Below, one piece after another: positions 29,613 through 37,982 of a stretch of DNA of 64,000 nucleotides. Made by a program: the position numbers and the translations under genes. The stretch lies in assembly GCF_037335815.1 (NCBI RefSeq), contig NZ_CP147841.1, positions 2,728,001 to 2,792,000 on the forward strand, read 5' to 3'. Under the pieces are notes generated by a model that was not told the DNA's origin, did not search any database, and saw only the letters and a program-made list of their open reading frames with translations. Source of the DNA: Salinirubellus litoreus (GTDB lineage Archaea; Halobacteriota; Halobacteria; Halobacteriales; Haloarculaceae). Numbering within the stretch: position 1 is the stretch's first letter; each line of letters begins with the position of its first letter.

Positions 29613-31325
29613 TCAGATAGCCTTCAGGTTGCCGTCGCTCGGCTCGTAGGCCCGCCCGCTCATCATCGCGTTCTCGATCGCCTCGTCGACGGCCTCGGGG
29701 TCGACCCCGTGACGATCGACGACCGTCGAGATCACTGCATCGCGATCCGCGCCGTCGCCGTCGTCGAGTTCGGCGATAGCCCCGACGGTCGCCTCGTCGA
29801 CGTCGACGTCCTCGGCGTCGATGTCGTCGTCGGTCTCGCTCCCGTCCTCGGTCGCCGCCGTCTCCGATTCGGGTTCCGGTTCGGGCTCGGTCCCGGCCGA
29901 GGACTGTTCCGTCGCCCCGGCGGTTCCCGTCGTCGACGCCGCGGTCGACTCGGACGGCGGCTCGTGTTCGGCGTCGGCCGCCGCAGTCGTCCCATCGTCG
30001 GCGGTCGGGGCTCCCTCCGACTCCGGTTCCTCTTCCTGCGTTGGATCCGGGGTTTCGATGTCCGCCTCGCCGGCCGGGCCCACCTCGCCGGCCGTCTCGA
30101 AGTCGGTCCCGAACTCGGCTTCGATCTCCTCGCGCTCCTCCTCGGGGATATCGAACTCGCCGGGCTCGAAGTCCTCGAACTCCTCGTCGTCGGCCGGGGG
30201 CTCGTCGGGTTCGTCGGATCCCTCGGTTCCGACCGACTCGGGCTCGGAGCCGGGAGTAGTGCTCGGCTCGGTGGCACCGGTGTCCGCCTCGCTGGAACCG
30301 GTAGCCGCCCCGTCAGAACCGCTCGCCTCCGAGCCGGTTTCGGTCCCCGACTCGACCGTCGCGGCGGCCGTCCCTCGTTCGGGTTCCGGTTCGGGTTCTG
30401 CTTCGGTCGTGGTCTCGACGGGCTCCGACTCCGTTCTCGCCTCCGTTTCGGCTTCGGGTTCGCTACCGGCGCTGGCGCTGACGTCCGTCCCTTCGGGCTC
30501 GGTCGACGCGGTCGGTTCGGTCGGCTCCGCGTCGGTGCCCGTCGCGGCGGCCGGTTCCTCCGCAGTGACGCTCGGATCCGCCGAGGAACCGAGGTCGAGC
30601 CCCGCGAGACCGGCGAGGACGGTGCTCTCGGTGCTGCCCTCGTCCGGGGCGAGGTCCAGCCGGCCGACCTCGTCGCGCTCGCCAGCGACGACACGGAGGG
30701 CGTCGATGGCGGTCCCCCGGAGAGCCTGCAGGTACGCCGAGGTGGTTCCGTAGTGCTCGGCGGCGAGGCTCGTCCCCGAGGCGGGCCCCGGGCCGACTCC
30801 CGCGTCGGCCAGCCGGTCGCGGAGTTCCTCGCCACGGAGCCCGGAGTCGAGCGCACTCGCCATCGTCGAGACGCGGTCGAGCGTCTGCTCTGCGGTGCTG
30901 ACGACCCATCTGTCGCGCGTCTCGGCGTCCACCTCGCTGATGGATTCGGGCCTGACGCTCGTGTACACCCGATCCGAGTCCTCCGGCGAGAACGTTCGAG
31001 CCTTGCCGGTGATGGCGAGGAACGCCGGCGGATCGACGCGGTCGAGGAAGGCGAGTTCGTCGGGCTGGTACTGCCCGGCGTAGGCCACGAACGCGCCCGT
31101 CGGGTCGACCACGCGGGCACGCAACTGCTCGCCGCCCACGCGCTCGACCTCGGTGAGCACGCCCACCAGGAACACGCGGTTGACCCGCCCGCCGGTGGGC
31201 GTTATCACGTAGTTCGGCGCGCGCTCCTCGTCGCTCTCGGAGTGGGATACCGTCGAGTCCTCGAACTCCGCGGCGAACACCCGGTAGGCGACCTCGCGGT
31301 TTCCGGGATCGGAATCGGCGCTCAT
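29613..31325 (-). CDS. rpap1: RPA-associated protein with acidic low-complexity middle
   Basis: 570 residues. The N-terminal ~230 residues form the conserved RPAP OB-fold region (NYVITPTGGRVNRVFLVG onward). Residues ~235-500 are low-complexity Glu/Pro/Thr/Ser sequence. The last ~55 residues are a small winged-helix-like domain ending GRAYEP...LKAI. It overlaps rpa1 by 4 bases (ATGA) and precedes rpe by 4 bases, so all three should be co-translated. In Haloferax each RPAP partners its own RPA. The middle is much longer than I would expect, perhaps a flexible acidic spacer that mimics DNA. Confidence 0.88.
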   Translation of the reverse strand: MSADSDPGNREVAYRVFAAEFEDSTVSHSESDEERAPNYVITPTGGRVNRVFLVGVLTEVERVGGEQLRARVVDPTGAFVAYAGQYQPDELAFLDRVDPPAFLAITGKARTFSPEDSDRVYTSVRPESISEVDAETRDRWVVSTAEQTLDRVSTMASALDSGLRGEELRDRLADAGVGPGPASGTSLAAEHYGTTSAYLQALRGTAIDALRVVAGERDEVGRLDLAPDEGSTESTVLAGLAGLDLGSSADPSVTAEEPAAATGTDAEPTEPTASTEPEGTDVSASAGSEPEAETEARTESEPVETTTEAEPEPEPERGTAAATVESGTETGSEASGSDGAATGSSEADTGATEPSTTPGSEPESVGTEGSDEPDEPPADDEEFEDFEPGEFDIPEEEREEIEAEFGTDFETAGEVGPAGEADIETPDPTQEEEPESEGAPTADDGTTAAADAEHEPPSESTAASTTGTAGATEQSSAGTEPEPEPESETAATEDGSETDDDIDAEDVDVDEATVGAIAELDDGDGADRDAVISTVVDRHGVDPEAVDEAIENAMMSGRAYEPSDGNLKAI

Positions 31326-32602
31326 CCGCCCACCTCCGCGAGCAGGTCGCGGGCCCGTTCAGATGGATCGTCGTCGACCCGCTCGAACTCGGTCGCGTCG
31401 ACGTTCGCGCCGTAGTCGTCGACCGAGAGGTCTCCCCGTACTCTGAACTCCTCGCCGACGATGCGCTCGCGGATCCGCTCGGCGACGACCTCCTGGTCCA
31501 TCGCGTCACGGGCGTCCTCCAGGGCGTCCTCGAGGGTCCCGCCGTAGACCTCGCTGGTGAGTTCGTCGTCCAGTACCACCGTGGCCGTCCCCGTCCCGTC
31601 GTCGAGGATGGCCTTCGTCCGGAGGTCGTCGACCCCATCGACGGCGCCGTGAGACCGGCACTGGCCCTTCTGGACGATGCGCCCGCACTCCGGACAGCGC
31701 TGGATCAGCCCGGAGCCCTCGCGCACGTCGAGCACCGATCCGACGAGCTCGACGTCGAACACCCCACCGCTGGAGACGGCCTCGCCGACGCTCATCCGCG
31801 GGGCCTCGTCGCCCGGGGCGATCTCCCGGTCGAGCGGCTCGACCGTCGTGTACTCGCCCAGTGTGACCTGCGGCACCCCGCGAAACTCCTTGACGTGGGC
31901 GTTCTCGATGCGGACCGAGGCGTCCTCGGCCATCGCCGCGTGGTCGTCGGGCTCCCAGTCGGTGAACGGTAGCCTGGTAGAACCGTCCGAGACCACACCG
32001 CTCAGTATCTCCTTCTGCTCGCCCTCCCTCGCGGAGACCTCGCGGGTCTCGGCCTCGATGACCCGCACCTCGACGGTTATCGCCCCGTCGCCCGCCCGGA
32101 GGTCGCGGAGTTCGGTCGCGCCACCGACCTCGTAGGGGATTTCCGGTGTCTCCTCCCGGAACGCGACGGTCGTCGACTCGTTGATGTTCAGCTGGGTACG
32201 ACCCATGAACTCCCGGACGCCGGCGTTTCCGAGGGTGACCGTATCGCCCGGCGAGAGCTCGGCGTCGGCCCAGTCGGTGAAGATGATCTTCCCCGTCGAG
32301 TCGGCGAGCTCCCCCTCGCGGATGACCCGGAGGTCGCCGTCGATGTATATCGAGCGCTTCCCCGACGACAGGACCGTCCCGGTGACGGTGACGTTCCCGC
32401 CGTCGGGCGTCACGTCGGCGATGTCGGCCTCGGTCGGGTCCGCCGGGCCGCCGCCGTCGTCGCCGTACTTCCGCCTGACGCTCTGGACCGCCTCGTCCAG
32501 CGGGACGCTGTACGAGACCAGGTTCTCGAGCGCCGATCGAACCTCCGCTTTGTCTGCGCCGAGGTCGGAGGCGAGCTCCTCGGCACGGTCTTCGAGACTC
32601 AT
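31322..32602 (-). CDS. rpa1: replication protein A (RPA1) with three OB folds and zinc finger
   Basis: 426 residues. Begins MSLEDRAEELASDLGAD, the haloarchaeal RPA N-terminal helix region, then three OB-fold domains (each with an L/I-F-TDW-type strand: KIIFTDWADAEL, RLPFTDWEPDD), then a zinc finger CPECG...C..H near residue 310. It coats single-stranded DNA during replication and repair. The start at 32602 follows a clean TTTTATC box centred 27 nt upstream. First gene of the rpa1-rpap1-rpe operon. The length matches Haloferax RPA1 rather than the shorter RPA3. Confidence 0.92.
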   Translation of the reverse strand: MSLEDRAEELASDLGADKAEVRSALENLVSYSVPLDEAVQSVRRKYGDDGGGPADPTEADIADVTPDGGNVTVTGTVLSSGKRSIYIDGDLRVIREGELADSTGKIIFTDWADAELSPGDTVTLGNAGVREFMGRTQLNINESTTVAFREETPEIPYEVGGATELRDLRAGDGAITVEVRVIEAETREVSAREGEQKEILSGVVSDGSTRLPFTDWEPDDHAAMAEDASVRIENAHVKEFRGVPQVTLGEYTTVEPLDREIAPGDEAPRMSVGEAVSSGGVFDVELVGSVLDVREGSGLIQRCPECGRIVQKGQCRSHGAVDGVDDLRTKAILDDGTGTATVVLDDELTSEVYGGTLEDALEDARDAMDQEVVAERIRERIVGEEFRVRGDLSVDDYGANVDATEFERVDDDPSERARDLLAEVGG

Positions 32603-32625
32603 CGTGAAGGGGTAGGGTGGTCCTC

Positions 32626-32633
32626 GATAAAAG
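32626..32633 (-). promoter_or_regulatory. TATA box of the rpa1 operon
   Basis: Minus-strand CTTTTATC, centred 27 nt before the rpa1 ATG; leaderless. It faces a divergent promoter about 45 bp away that drives the small ORF at 32705. Confidence 0.7.
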
Positions 32634-32668
32634 TAGTTCGTGGGAGCCCCGCGACGGTCGATGTCTGA

Positions 32669-32680
32669 CGAAAGCTTATG
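32669..32680 (+). promoter_or_regulatory. BRE/TATA of the small divergent ORF
   Basis: CGAAAGCTTATG resembles a BRE followed by a TATA core and is centred about 29 nt before the ATG at 32705. Confidence 0.6.
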
Positions 32681-32704
32681 CCCCGGCAGTTCCCATATCG
32701 TGGT

Positions 32705-32857
32705 ATGCCAATTCATGGCACACTGTACGACTTCGGCGTGGAGACCGACGGCGGTCTGACCGACCCCGAGGGGGGAGCCGATCACGAGGAGGACACCACC
32801 GTCATCGTCGACGGCGCGGCGATGACGTTCAGGGACTACAGGCGCCGCGGCGGATAG
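32705..32857 (+). CDS. 50-residue small protein divergent from rpa1
   Basis: A complete 51-codon frame: starts MPIHGTLYDFGVETDGG, has an acidic middle (DHEEDTT), and ends TFRDYRRRGG. The strong Asp/Glu bias, haloarchaeal codon use and well-placed promoter argue that it is translated. No cysteines, no membrane helix. It looks like two short beta hairpins with a basic tail. No family recognised. Its location between the rpa operon and the AidB-like gene hints at, but does not prove, a DNA-related role. Confidence 0.65.
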   Translation: MPIHGTLYDFGVETDGGLTDPEGGADHEEDTTVIVDGAAMTFRDYRRRGG

Positions 32858-32893
32858 TCGGGGCCGGACACTCACGACGACCGACAGTCGGCG

Positions 32894-34696
32894 TCAGTCG
32901 TCCGCGGGTGCCGCCTCGACGAGCGATGCGGGATCGACGCTCGCGTAGCGGGCGATGGCGTCGAACCGTTCTATTCCCGTACGGTCGCCGCTCGTCACTC
33001 CGTAGGCCTCGTTCTCGCCGAACCGCGAACGGACGAACGCCTCGGCGACGAGCGCCTTCCGCCCGCCGCCGTCCTCGGCGATGGCCCACTGCGCCTCGTG
33101 CACCAGCACCGATGCGGTCACCACGTCGAACAGCAGGTCCGCGAGGCGCTTGGCGTGGTACTGGGCGTACTCCTCGTCCTCGGTCGCGAGCGTCGTCAGC
33201 GCCTCCTGTAGCTCGACGAACCGCTCCTCGACGCTCTCGGCGACCGACGCCACGAACGGGTGTTCGACGTCGAGCAACTCCCGGACGCGCGGGATCAGCG
33301 CCTCGTGGGCGGCCTCCCTGGAGAGCGCCCGGAGCACGTCGAGCGAGAGGATGTTCGAGGTTCCCTCCCAGATGGGGAGCACCTGCGCGTCGCGGTAGAG
33401 CCGTTCGACGGTGAACCCGCGGACGTAGCCGTTCCCGCCGAGCACCTCCATCGCGTAGGACGCGGTGTCGACGGCCATTCTCGCCGTTTTATACTTCGCC
33501 ACCGGGACCAGCAGGCGCATCAGCCGGTAGGCGTCGGAGCCGTCGCCAGCGCCCGCCCCCCGTCGCTCGCGCTCGACGTAGTGTCTCATCGCCTCGAAGG
33601 AGAACGCCGCCGCGGCCTCGTAGTCGACCGTCATCTCCACGAGGTCGCGCTTCATCAGCGGGTACTCCTGGATGGTCCCGCCGAACGCTTCGCGATTGGC
33701 GGCGTGGATCTTCGCCTCCAGTAGCGACCGACCCACGATCCCCACCGCGCCCGTCGCGTTCGTCAGGCGCTCGTAGTTGAGCATCTCGGTCACGTACCGG
33801 AAGCCGCGCTCCTCCTCGCCGACGAGCCTCGCCCGGGCACCCTCGAAGACGATCTCGCCCGTCGGGACGGCGATGGTCCCGAGTTTGTCCTTCAGCCGCC
33901 TGATCACGAGATCGTTCGGCTCGCCGTCCTCGTTCGTGTACGGGACGACGAACAGGGAGAGTCCTCTCGTTCCTTCCGGCGCGTCGGGCGTTCTGGCGAG
34001 CGCGAGCGCCCCCTCCGCGTCGACGTTCGAGCAGAACCACTTCTCGCCGTGGAGTTCGTACGTCCCGTCCTCCCGGGGTTCGGCGCGAGTCTCGTTCGCC
34101 CCGACGTCGCTCCCGCCCTGCTTCTCGGTGAGGAACATCGCCCCCTCGATATGCTCGTCGTGGTCGCGCGAGGTGAGACGTCGGAACGTCTCGCCGTTCT
34201 CGCCGTCGTCGAACTTCTCCAGTACCAGGGCTGCGCCGACGGTCATCGACGCCGGGCAGACGAACCCGGCGTCGTTGTACGAGAGCAGCGCCTGCATCGT
34301 CAGCGGGTGAGCGAGGCTCACCGGCTTTTCCCTCCCTGGCGGTGCGTGGAACGGGTCGTGAGTCAGCCCGAACTCCTCGTAGGTGAGCCGTTCCGTCTCC
34401 TCCAGTTCGGCCGGATAGCGGACCCGGTTGGCCACCTCGCCGTCCCGGTCGTAGGTGTCGAGGCCCATCCCCTGTCGGTCGATCTCCTCGGCGTTCTCGG
34501 CGATGGGGCCGGCGACGCTGTCCCCGAACTTCTCGAGTAACCCGCTGGCCCACTCGAACTCGTCGTCGGGGTAGACCCGCCGGGCCTCGAACCGGAGGGT
34601 CGGGTCGAGCGTCCAGTAGTTCAGGTCGTCGCCGCGACCGCGGTCGAACCGGCCGTAGTCGATGGGTTCGCCGTCGGGATTCGGGCTGGAGGGCAT
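32894..34696 (-). CDS. AidB-like acyl-CoA dehydrogenase family protein
   Basis: 600 residues, longer than ordinary acyl-CoA dehydrogenases (~380). It contains the MFLTEKQGGSDVGAN motif typical of the AidB/long ACAD branch, the flavin-binding GEKWFCSN segment and the YRDAQVLPIWEGTSNI signature. AidB in E. coli is part of the alkylation response and binds DNA, but many homologues act on acyl-CoA substrates. A CGCTTATCAC box is centred 27 nt upstream of the ATG. It could alternatively donate electrons to the FixAB system at the left end of the window. Confidence 0.87.
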   Translation of the reverse strand: MPSSPNPDGEPIDYGRFDRGRGDDLNYWTLDPTLRFEARRVYPDDEFEWASGLLEKFGDSVAGPIAENAEEIDRQGMGLDTYDRDGEVANRVRYPAELEETERLTYEEFGLTHDPFHAPPGREKPVSLAHPLTMQALLSYNDAGFVCPASMTVGAALVLEKFDDGENGETFRRLTSRDHDEHIEGAMFLTEKQGGSDVGANETRAEPREDGTYELHGEKWFCSNVDAEGALALARTPDAPEGTRGLSLFVVPYTNEDGEPNDLVIRRLKDKLGTIAVPTGEIVFEGARARLVGEEERGFRYVTEMLNYERLTNATGAVGIVGRSLLEAKIHAANREAFGGTIQEYPLMKRDLVEMTVDYEAAAAFSFEAMRHYVERERRGAGAGDGSDAYRLMRLLVPVAKYKTARMAVDTASYAMEVLGGNGYVRGFTVERLYRDAQVLPIWEGTSNILSLDVLRALSREAAHEALIPRVRELLDVEHPFVASVAESVEERFVELQEALTTLATEDEEYAQYHAKRLADLLFDVVTASVLVHEAQWAIAEDGGGRKALVAEAFVRSRFGENEAYGVTSGDRTGIERFDAIARYASVDPASLVEAAPADD

Positions 34697-34796
34697 ACCC
34701 GGCGTTCGTGAACGACCGTGATAAGCGACGGGGTGGGCGGTGGCGATCCGGGTCCGGCGAGCCAGCCTTTACGGTCGGAGGCCGGTCACCACCGGC

Positions 34797-35393
34797 ATGA
34801 CACCGACGGTCCGCCCGGCGACCGGGGCCGACGGCCGCGAGCTCGCCGCGATCTACGCGCCGGTCGTCGAGGGGACGCACGTCTCGTTCGAGACGGAGCC
34901 GCCGACCGCCGAGGGGATGACACGACGGGTTCGTGAGACTGCCGACCGACTGCCGTGGCTGGTCTGCGAGCAGGAGGGTGGGGTCGCGGGCTACGCCTAC
35001 GCCAGTCCGCACAGCGACCGTCCGTCCTACCGGTGGTCGGTCGACGTCTCCGTCTACGTCGACGAGCGTCACCGTCGGAAGGGCGTCGCCCGGGGGCTCT
35101 ACGAGTCGCTCCTCGCCGTCCTCCGGCTGCAGGGGTTCCGGAACGCCTACGCGGTGATCGCGCTCCCGAACGAGGCGAGCGTCCGGCTACACGAGGCGTT
35201 CGGGTTCGAGCGCGTCGGCGTCTACCGGCGGGTCGGGTACAAGCTCGGCGAGTGGCGCGACGTCGGCCACTGGGAACTGTCGCTGGGGGACCACGACGAC
35301 TCGCCGTCGCCGCCGACGCCTCTCGGAGAACTCCGGGATAACGAACGGTTCGAGGAGGCGCTTCGCTCGGGCGAGCCCTCGATCGACCTGTGA
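34797..35393 (+). CDS. GNAT acetyltransferase, phosphinothricin-acetyltransferase-like
   Basis: 198 residues. The N-terminus VRPATGADGRELAAIYAPVVEGT and SFETEPPTAEGM match the Pat/Bar and MnaT branch of GNAT enzymes. The acetyl-CoA loop RRKGVARGLYESLL and the NEASVRLHEAFGFERVG motif follow. The C-terminal 40 residues are a disordered acidic tail. It probably N-acetylates an amino acid-like compound such as methionine sulfoximine or an analogue. Start at 34797 is supported by a CCTTTACGG box centred 28 nt upstream. Confidence 0.88.
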   Translation: MTPTVRPATGADGRELAAIYAPVVEGTHVSFETEPPTAEGMTRRVRETADRLPWLVCEQEGGVAGYAYASPHSDRPSYRWSVDVSVYVDERHRRKGVARGLYESLLAVLRLQGFRNAYAVIALPNEASVRLHEAFGFERVGVYRRVGYKLGEWRDVGHWELSLGDHDDSPSPPTPLGELRDNERFEEALRSGEPSIDL

Positions 35394-35466
35394 GCGCCTG
35401 CCCGTGACCCCGTGACCGGGAACCGATCGGCGGTTTCGTCCGACACTCGCGGGTCGAGCGCACCCG

Positions 35467-36069
35467 CTACGGCATCGACCGCGCGGCCTCCGCGGCGGCC
35501 TCGACGTGTCGTCGGGGTTCGCGGGTGACCGACGGGCCGTGGCCGGTGTGCATCTCCCGGAGGTCCCCGTCGAGGAGGTCGAGGAGCCGGTCGATGCTGG
35601 CGATCAGCCTCTCGCGGTCGCCCTCCGCGAGGTCCGTCCGACCGAACGAGCCGTTGGCGAACACGAGGTCGCCCGCGAACAGCACCCCGGAATCGCGGGC
35701 GTAGAAGCAGAGATGGTCGTCCTTGTGACCGGGCGTGTGGACCGCGAGGTAGTCGTAGCCGCCCATCTCGACGAGATCGTCGTCCGCGATGGCGTGATCG
35801 ACGAGTTCGTGGTCGGGGTCGAACCCCCAGACGTCGGCGTCGAACGCCTCGCTCACCGCCGAAACGTTCCCCACGTGGTCCGAGTGGGTGTGCGTGAGAA
35901 CGACCGCGTCCACGTCGGAGACGCGCTCGCGGATCTCGGCGACCGCGTCGAACTCGTTGCCGGGGTCGACGACCACCGTCCGACCGTCCGCGTCGTCGGG
36001 AACGTCGGGGGCGACGAGGAACGCGTTGCTCGTGAAGACCTGCTTGCCCTGGGCGAGATTGGTTACCAC
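35467..36069 (-). CDS. MBL-fold metallo-hydrolase
   Basis: 200 residues. The metal signature THTHSDHVGN is near residue 60, followed by HTPGHKDDH, GDLVF and GHGPS. This is the glyoxalase II-like MBL layout, without the extra C-terminal helical domain of true glyoxalase II. It hydrolyses thioester, lactone or phosphoester substrates; which is unknown. The start is GTG at 36067-36069; no convincing promoter is seen, so the start is moderately secure. Confidence 0.85.
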   Translation of the reverse strand: MVTNLAQGKQVFTSNAFLVAPDVPDDADGRTVVVDPGNEFDAVAEIRERVSDVDAVVLTHTHSDHVGNVSAVSEAFDADVWGFDPDHELVDHAIADDDLVEMGGYDYLAVHTPGHKDDHLCFYARDSGVLFAGDLVFANGSFGRTDLAEGDRERLIASIDRLLDLLDGDLREMHTGHGPSVTREPRRHVEAAAEAARSMP

Positions 36070-36138
36070 ACCCCTCCGTTCGTCGTCGGGATGTTTGGGC
36101 GTGTCGGAGGGCCCTGGTCGGTCCGGACGGTTCCGAAG

Positions 36139-36936
36139 TCAGTCCCGGTACTCGGTGACCCGCGGCTGTGGCATGAGCGCCTCGATGGGGGTGTCGACCA
36201 TCCAGTCACAGAGCGACACCAGCTGTTCGGTCGCGGCCTCGAACAGCTCCGCACCCTTCTCGGGGGTCGCGCCGGTCTGGTCGCCGAACACTCCGTTGGA
36301 CGAGTTCTGGACCGCGTCGTAGAAGGTCCGCGAGCCGTGGACGTAGCCGTCCCCCTCCTCCCGCCACGCCTCGATGTCGACGACGCCGCCGTCCCTGGCG
36401 GATTCCAGTCTATCGTCGTGGACCAGTTCGGGGTGGAGGTGCATGATCATCGCCGTCTCCTTCGGCCCCCCGTGCGGGCCGTTGTGCTCGAAGATCGAGT
36501 TCACCAGGTCGGGGATGGACTCGTCCCACATCCACTCGATCGCGAACGCGGTCTCGTCGGCGTTGAGCCGCCGACCCACCTCCCGGAGGTGCTGGACGTT
36601 GCCGCCGTGGGCGTTGACGTAGACGACGCGGTCGATACCGTGATAGGCGAGGTTCCGCGTGAACGACTCGACGTAGTCCCTGAAGACGGGCGGATCGACC
36701 CACATCGTGCCGGGGAACTGCCGGTGGTGTGGCGAGACGCCGATCGTGACGGTCGGGGTACAGAGGTAGTCGCCGCGCTCGGCGGCCGCGCGGGCGAGCC
36801 CTTGGGCGATCATGTGGTCGGTCCCTTCGGGGAGGTGCGGGCCGTGCTGTTCGGTCGAGCCCAGCGGGACGAGCGCGACCGAGGACTCATCGAGGTGGGG
36901 GCCAACGTCGGGCCACGCCTCGTCTGCGAGTTCCAT
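36139..36936 (-). CDS. creatininase-family amidohydrolase
   Basis: 265 residues. Metal ligands lie in GSTEQHGPHLPEGTD, VNAHGGN and PKETAMIMH. The family includes creatininase and the archaeal FAPy deformylase ArfB, which acts in riboflavin and F420 precursor synthesis. Haloarchaea make F420, so ArfB is a reasonable candidate, but close paralogues exist and sequence alone does not settle it. Start at 36936; a CGGTTTTGTC box is centred 30 nt upstream. Confidence 0.82.
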   Translation of the reverse strand: MELADEAWPDVGPHLDESSVALVPLGSTEQHGPHLPEGTDHMIAQGLARAAAERGDYLCTPTVTIGVSPHHRQFPGTMWVDPPVFRDYVESFTRNLAYHGIDRVVYVNAHGGNVQHLREVGRRLNADETAFAIEWMWDESIPDLVNSIFEHNGPHGGPKETAMIMHLHPELVHDDRLESARDGGVVDIEAWREEGDGYVHGSRTFYDAVQNSSNGVFGDQTGATPEKGAELFEAATEQLVSLCDWMVDTPIEALMPQPRVTEYRD

Positions 36937-37175
36937 ACCCGCCGAACACCCCCCGGTGACAAAACCGTGTGGCTCCCGGCTCGGTTGAACTTCTCCGGAG
37001 GGGGATCGGTTCTGTCGGGCGTGCTGAATACACTGTGCATATCTTGTTGAGGCGTAGTCCGGACGAGTTGGTAGTTGCACTGATTAATTATCAACTATAT
37101 TTCAACCTATCGTGGGGAGTGACGGGACATCAGTACCGAACAAGAAAAGGTTCTTTTTGCACGACCCGCCTCGAC
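36937..37175. other. AT-richer intergenic region downstream of vapC
   Basis: 239 bp clearly richer in A/T than its surroundings (for example TTAATTATCAACTATATTTC near 37085). Apart from the creatininase promoter and an AAAAGGTTCTTTTT hairpin-like word near 37147, which may end the vapBC transcript, I see no gene. Together with vapBC it looks like recently acquired DNA. Confidence 0.5.
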
Positions 37176-37562
37176 CTATTCGAGATCGAGGGGATCGATA
37201 TGCTCGACTTCGGGAATCTCGGGAAACAGGGTGTCCGTTGAGACGATCGGCTCGTCGAGGACAGCCGCGCTGCCAAGATGTACTCCATCGAATACGTTCA
37301 GAGCTTCGTACTGTGATCGGAGATCGGCAGCAGCGTCCAGTGCGTCACTGGTCAGCGGTACCAGCTCGATGTCTTTACCAGTGATCTCTTGATGCGCCCG
37401 GACGACGCGATCGCGATCCCACTCGTCTTCCATCACGTACTGGAGTTCGATGCCCGTCGCGACCGACGTCTTCGGTTCCTCAATAGAAGCGATATCGACG
37501 TCACTCGCTAGCCAGTCATCGGCTTTCAGCTCCGCGAGGATGACGTCGAGGTCAAGATACAC
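37176..37562 (-). CDS. vapC: VapC-like PIN-domain toxin
   Basis: 128 residues. Acidic residues of the PIN nuclease site are visible: Asp near the N-terminus (MYLDLDVIL), Glu in ATGIELQYV, Asp in VFDGVHLGSA and in VSTDTLF. VapC toxins are Mg-dependent RNases that cleave tRNA or rRNA. The start is a GTG at 37560-37562, overlapping the vapB stop by 11 bases. Lower G+C than its neighbours. The target is unknown. Confidence 0.87.
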   Translation of the reverse strand: MYLDLDVILAELKADDWLASDVDIASIEEPKTSVATGIELQYVMEDEWDRDRVVRAHQEITGKDIELVPLTSDALDAAADLRSQYEALNVFDGVHLGSAAVLDEPIVSTDTLFPEIPEVEHIDPLDLE

Positions 37563-37776
37563 GTTTTCGGTCTAGTCGCTCTTCGACGTCCTTCCGCGCT
37601 TCGCTGTCCGCCTGTTCGTGGAGGCGTTCCAGATGCTCTTCGCGAACGACGAGTCGAGCACCGTATCGGAGCGCCTCCGACCGCGACCCGAAGACGCCGT
37701 CCTTGACGAGCCTGTCGAGACGTTCAACGAGCTCCGAGGGGAGGGAGACCGGAACAGACTGTCGGTCGCTGCTCAT
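37552..37776 (-). CDS. vapB: VapB-like ribbon-helix-helix antitoxin
   Basis: 74 residues. SVPVSLPSELVERLDRLVKDG is a ribbon-helix-helix N-terminus, followed by FGSRSEALRYGARLVV and a charged C-terminal tail (HEQADSEARKDVEERLDRK) suited to wrap around the toxin. It should neutralise VapC and repress its own promoter. Start at 37776 rather than upstream in-frame codons, because the promoter and palindrome at 37788-37807 lie between. Confidence 0.87.
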   Translation of the reverse strand: MSSDRQSVPVSLPSELVERLDRLVKDGVFGSRSEALRYGARLVVREEHLERLHEQADSEARKDVEERLDRKRVS

Positions 37777-37787
37777 ACCTCCACGTA

Positions 37788-37807
37788 GTCTATACGATTG
37801 TATAAAC
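37788..37807. promoter_or_regulatory. palindromic operator overlapping the vapBC TATA box
   Basis: GTCTATAC-GATT-GTATAAAC, arms of eight with one mismatch. On the minus strand it contains TTTATACA, the TATA box of vapB, so bound RHH antitoxin would block TBP. Typical layout for toxin-antitoxin autoregulation. Confidence 0.65.
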
Positions 37808-37982
37808 ATTTCCGGCGATCGAAACGGTATCCTCCCGACCGGACGGAAGCCCTCGCAAACAGCCAGGCCACGGAACACGTGACCGATACACCCTCTGTAT
37901 ACAGCACGTCGGTTCTATCAGATGCTGAGCGCTTCAACGGAGTCGGCCATGTGGCTATCGGCACCCGTTCGCCGATCGTCGT

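Noticed and set aside
37773..37982. Possible gene between vapB and mscS
   Set aside because: Short frames here have mixed composition and no promoter; part of the region is the vapBC promoter.
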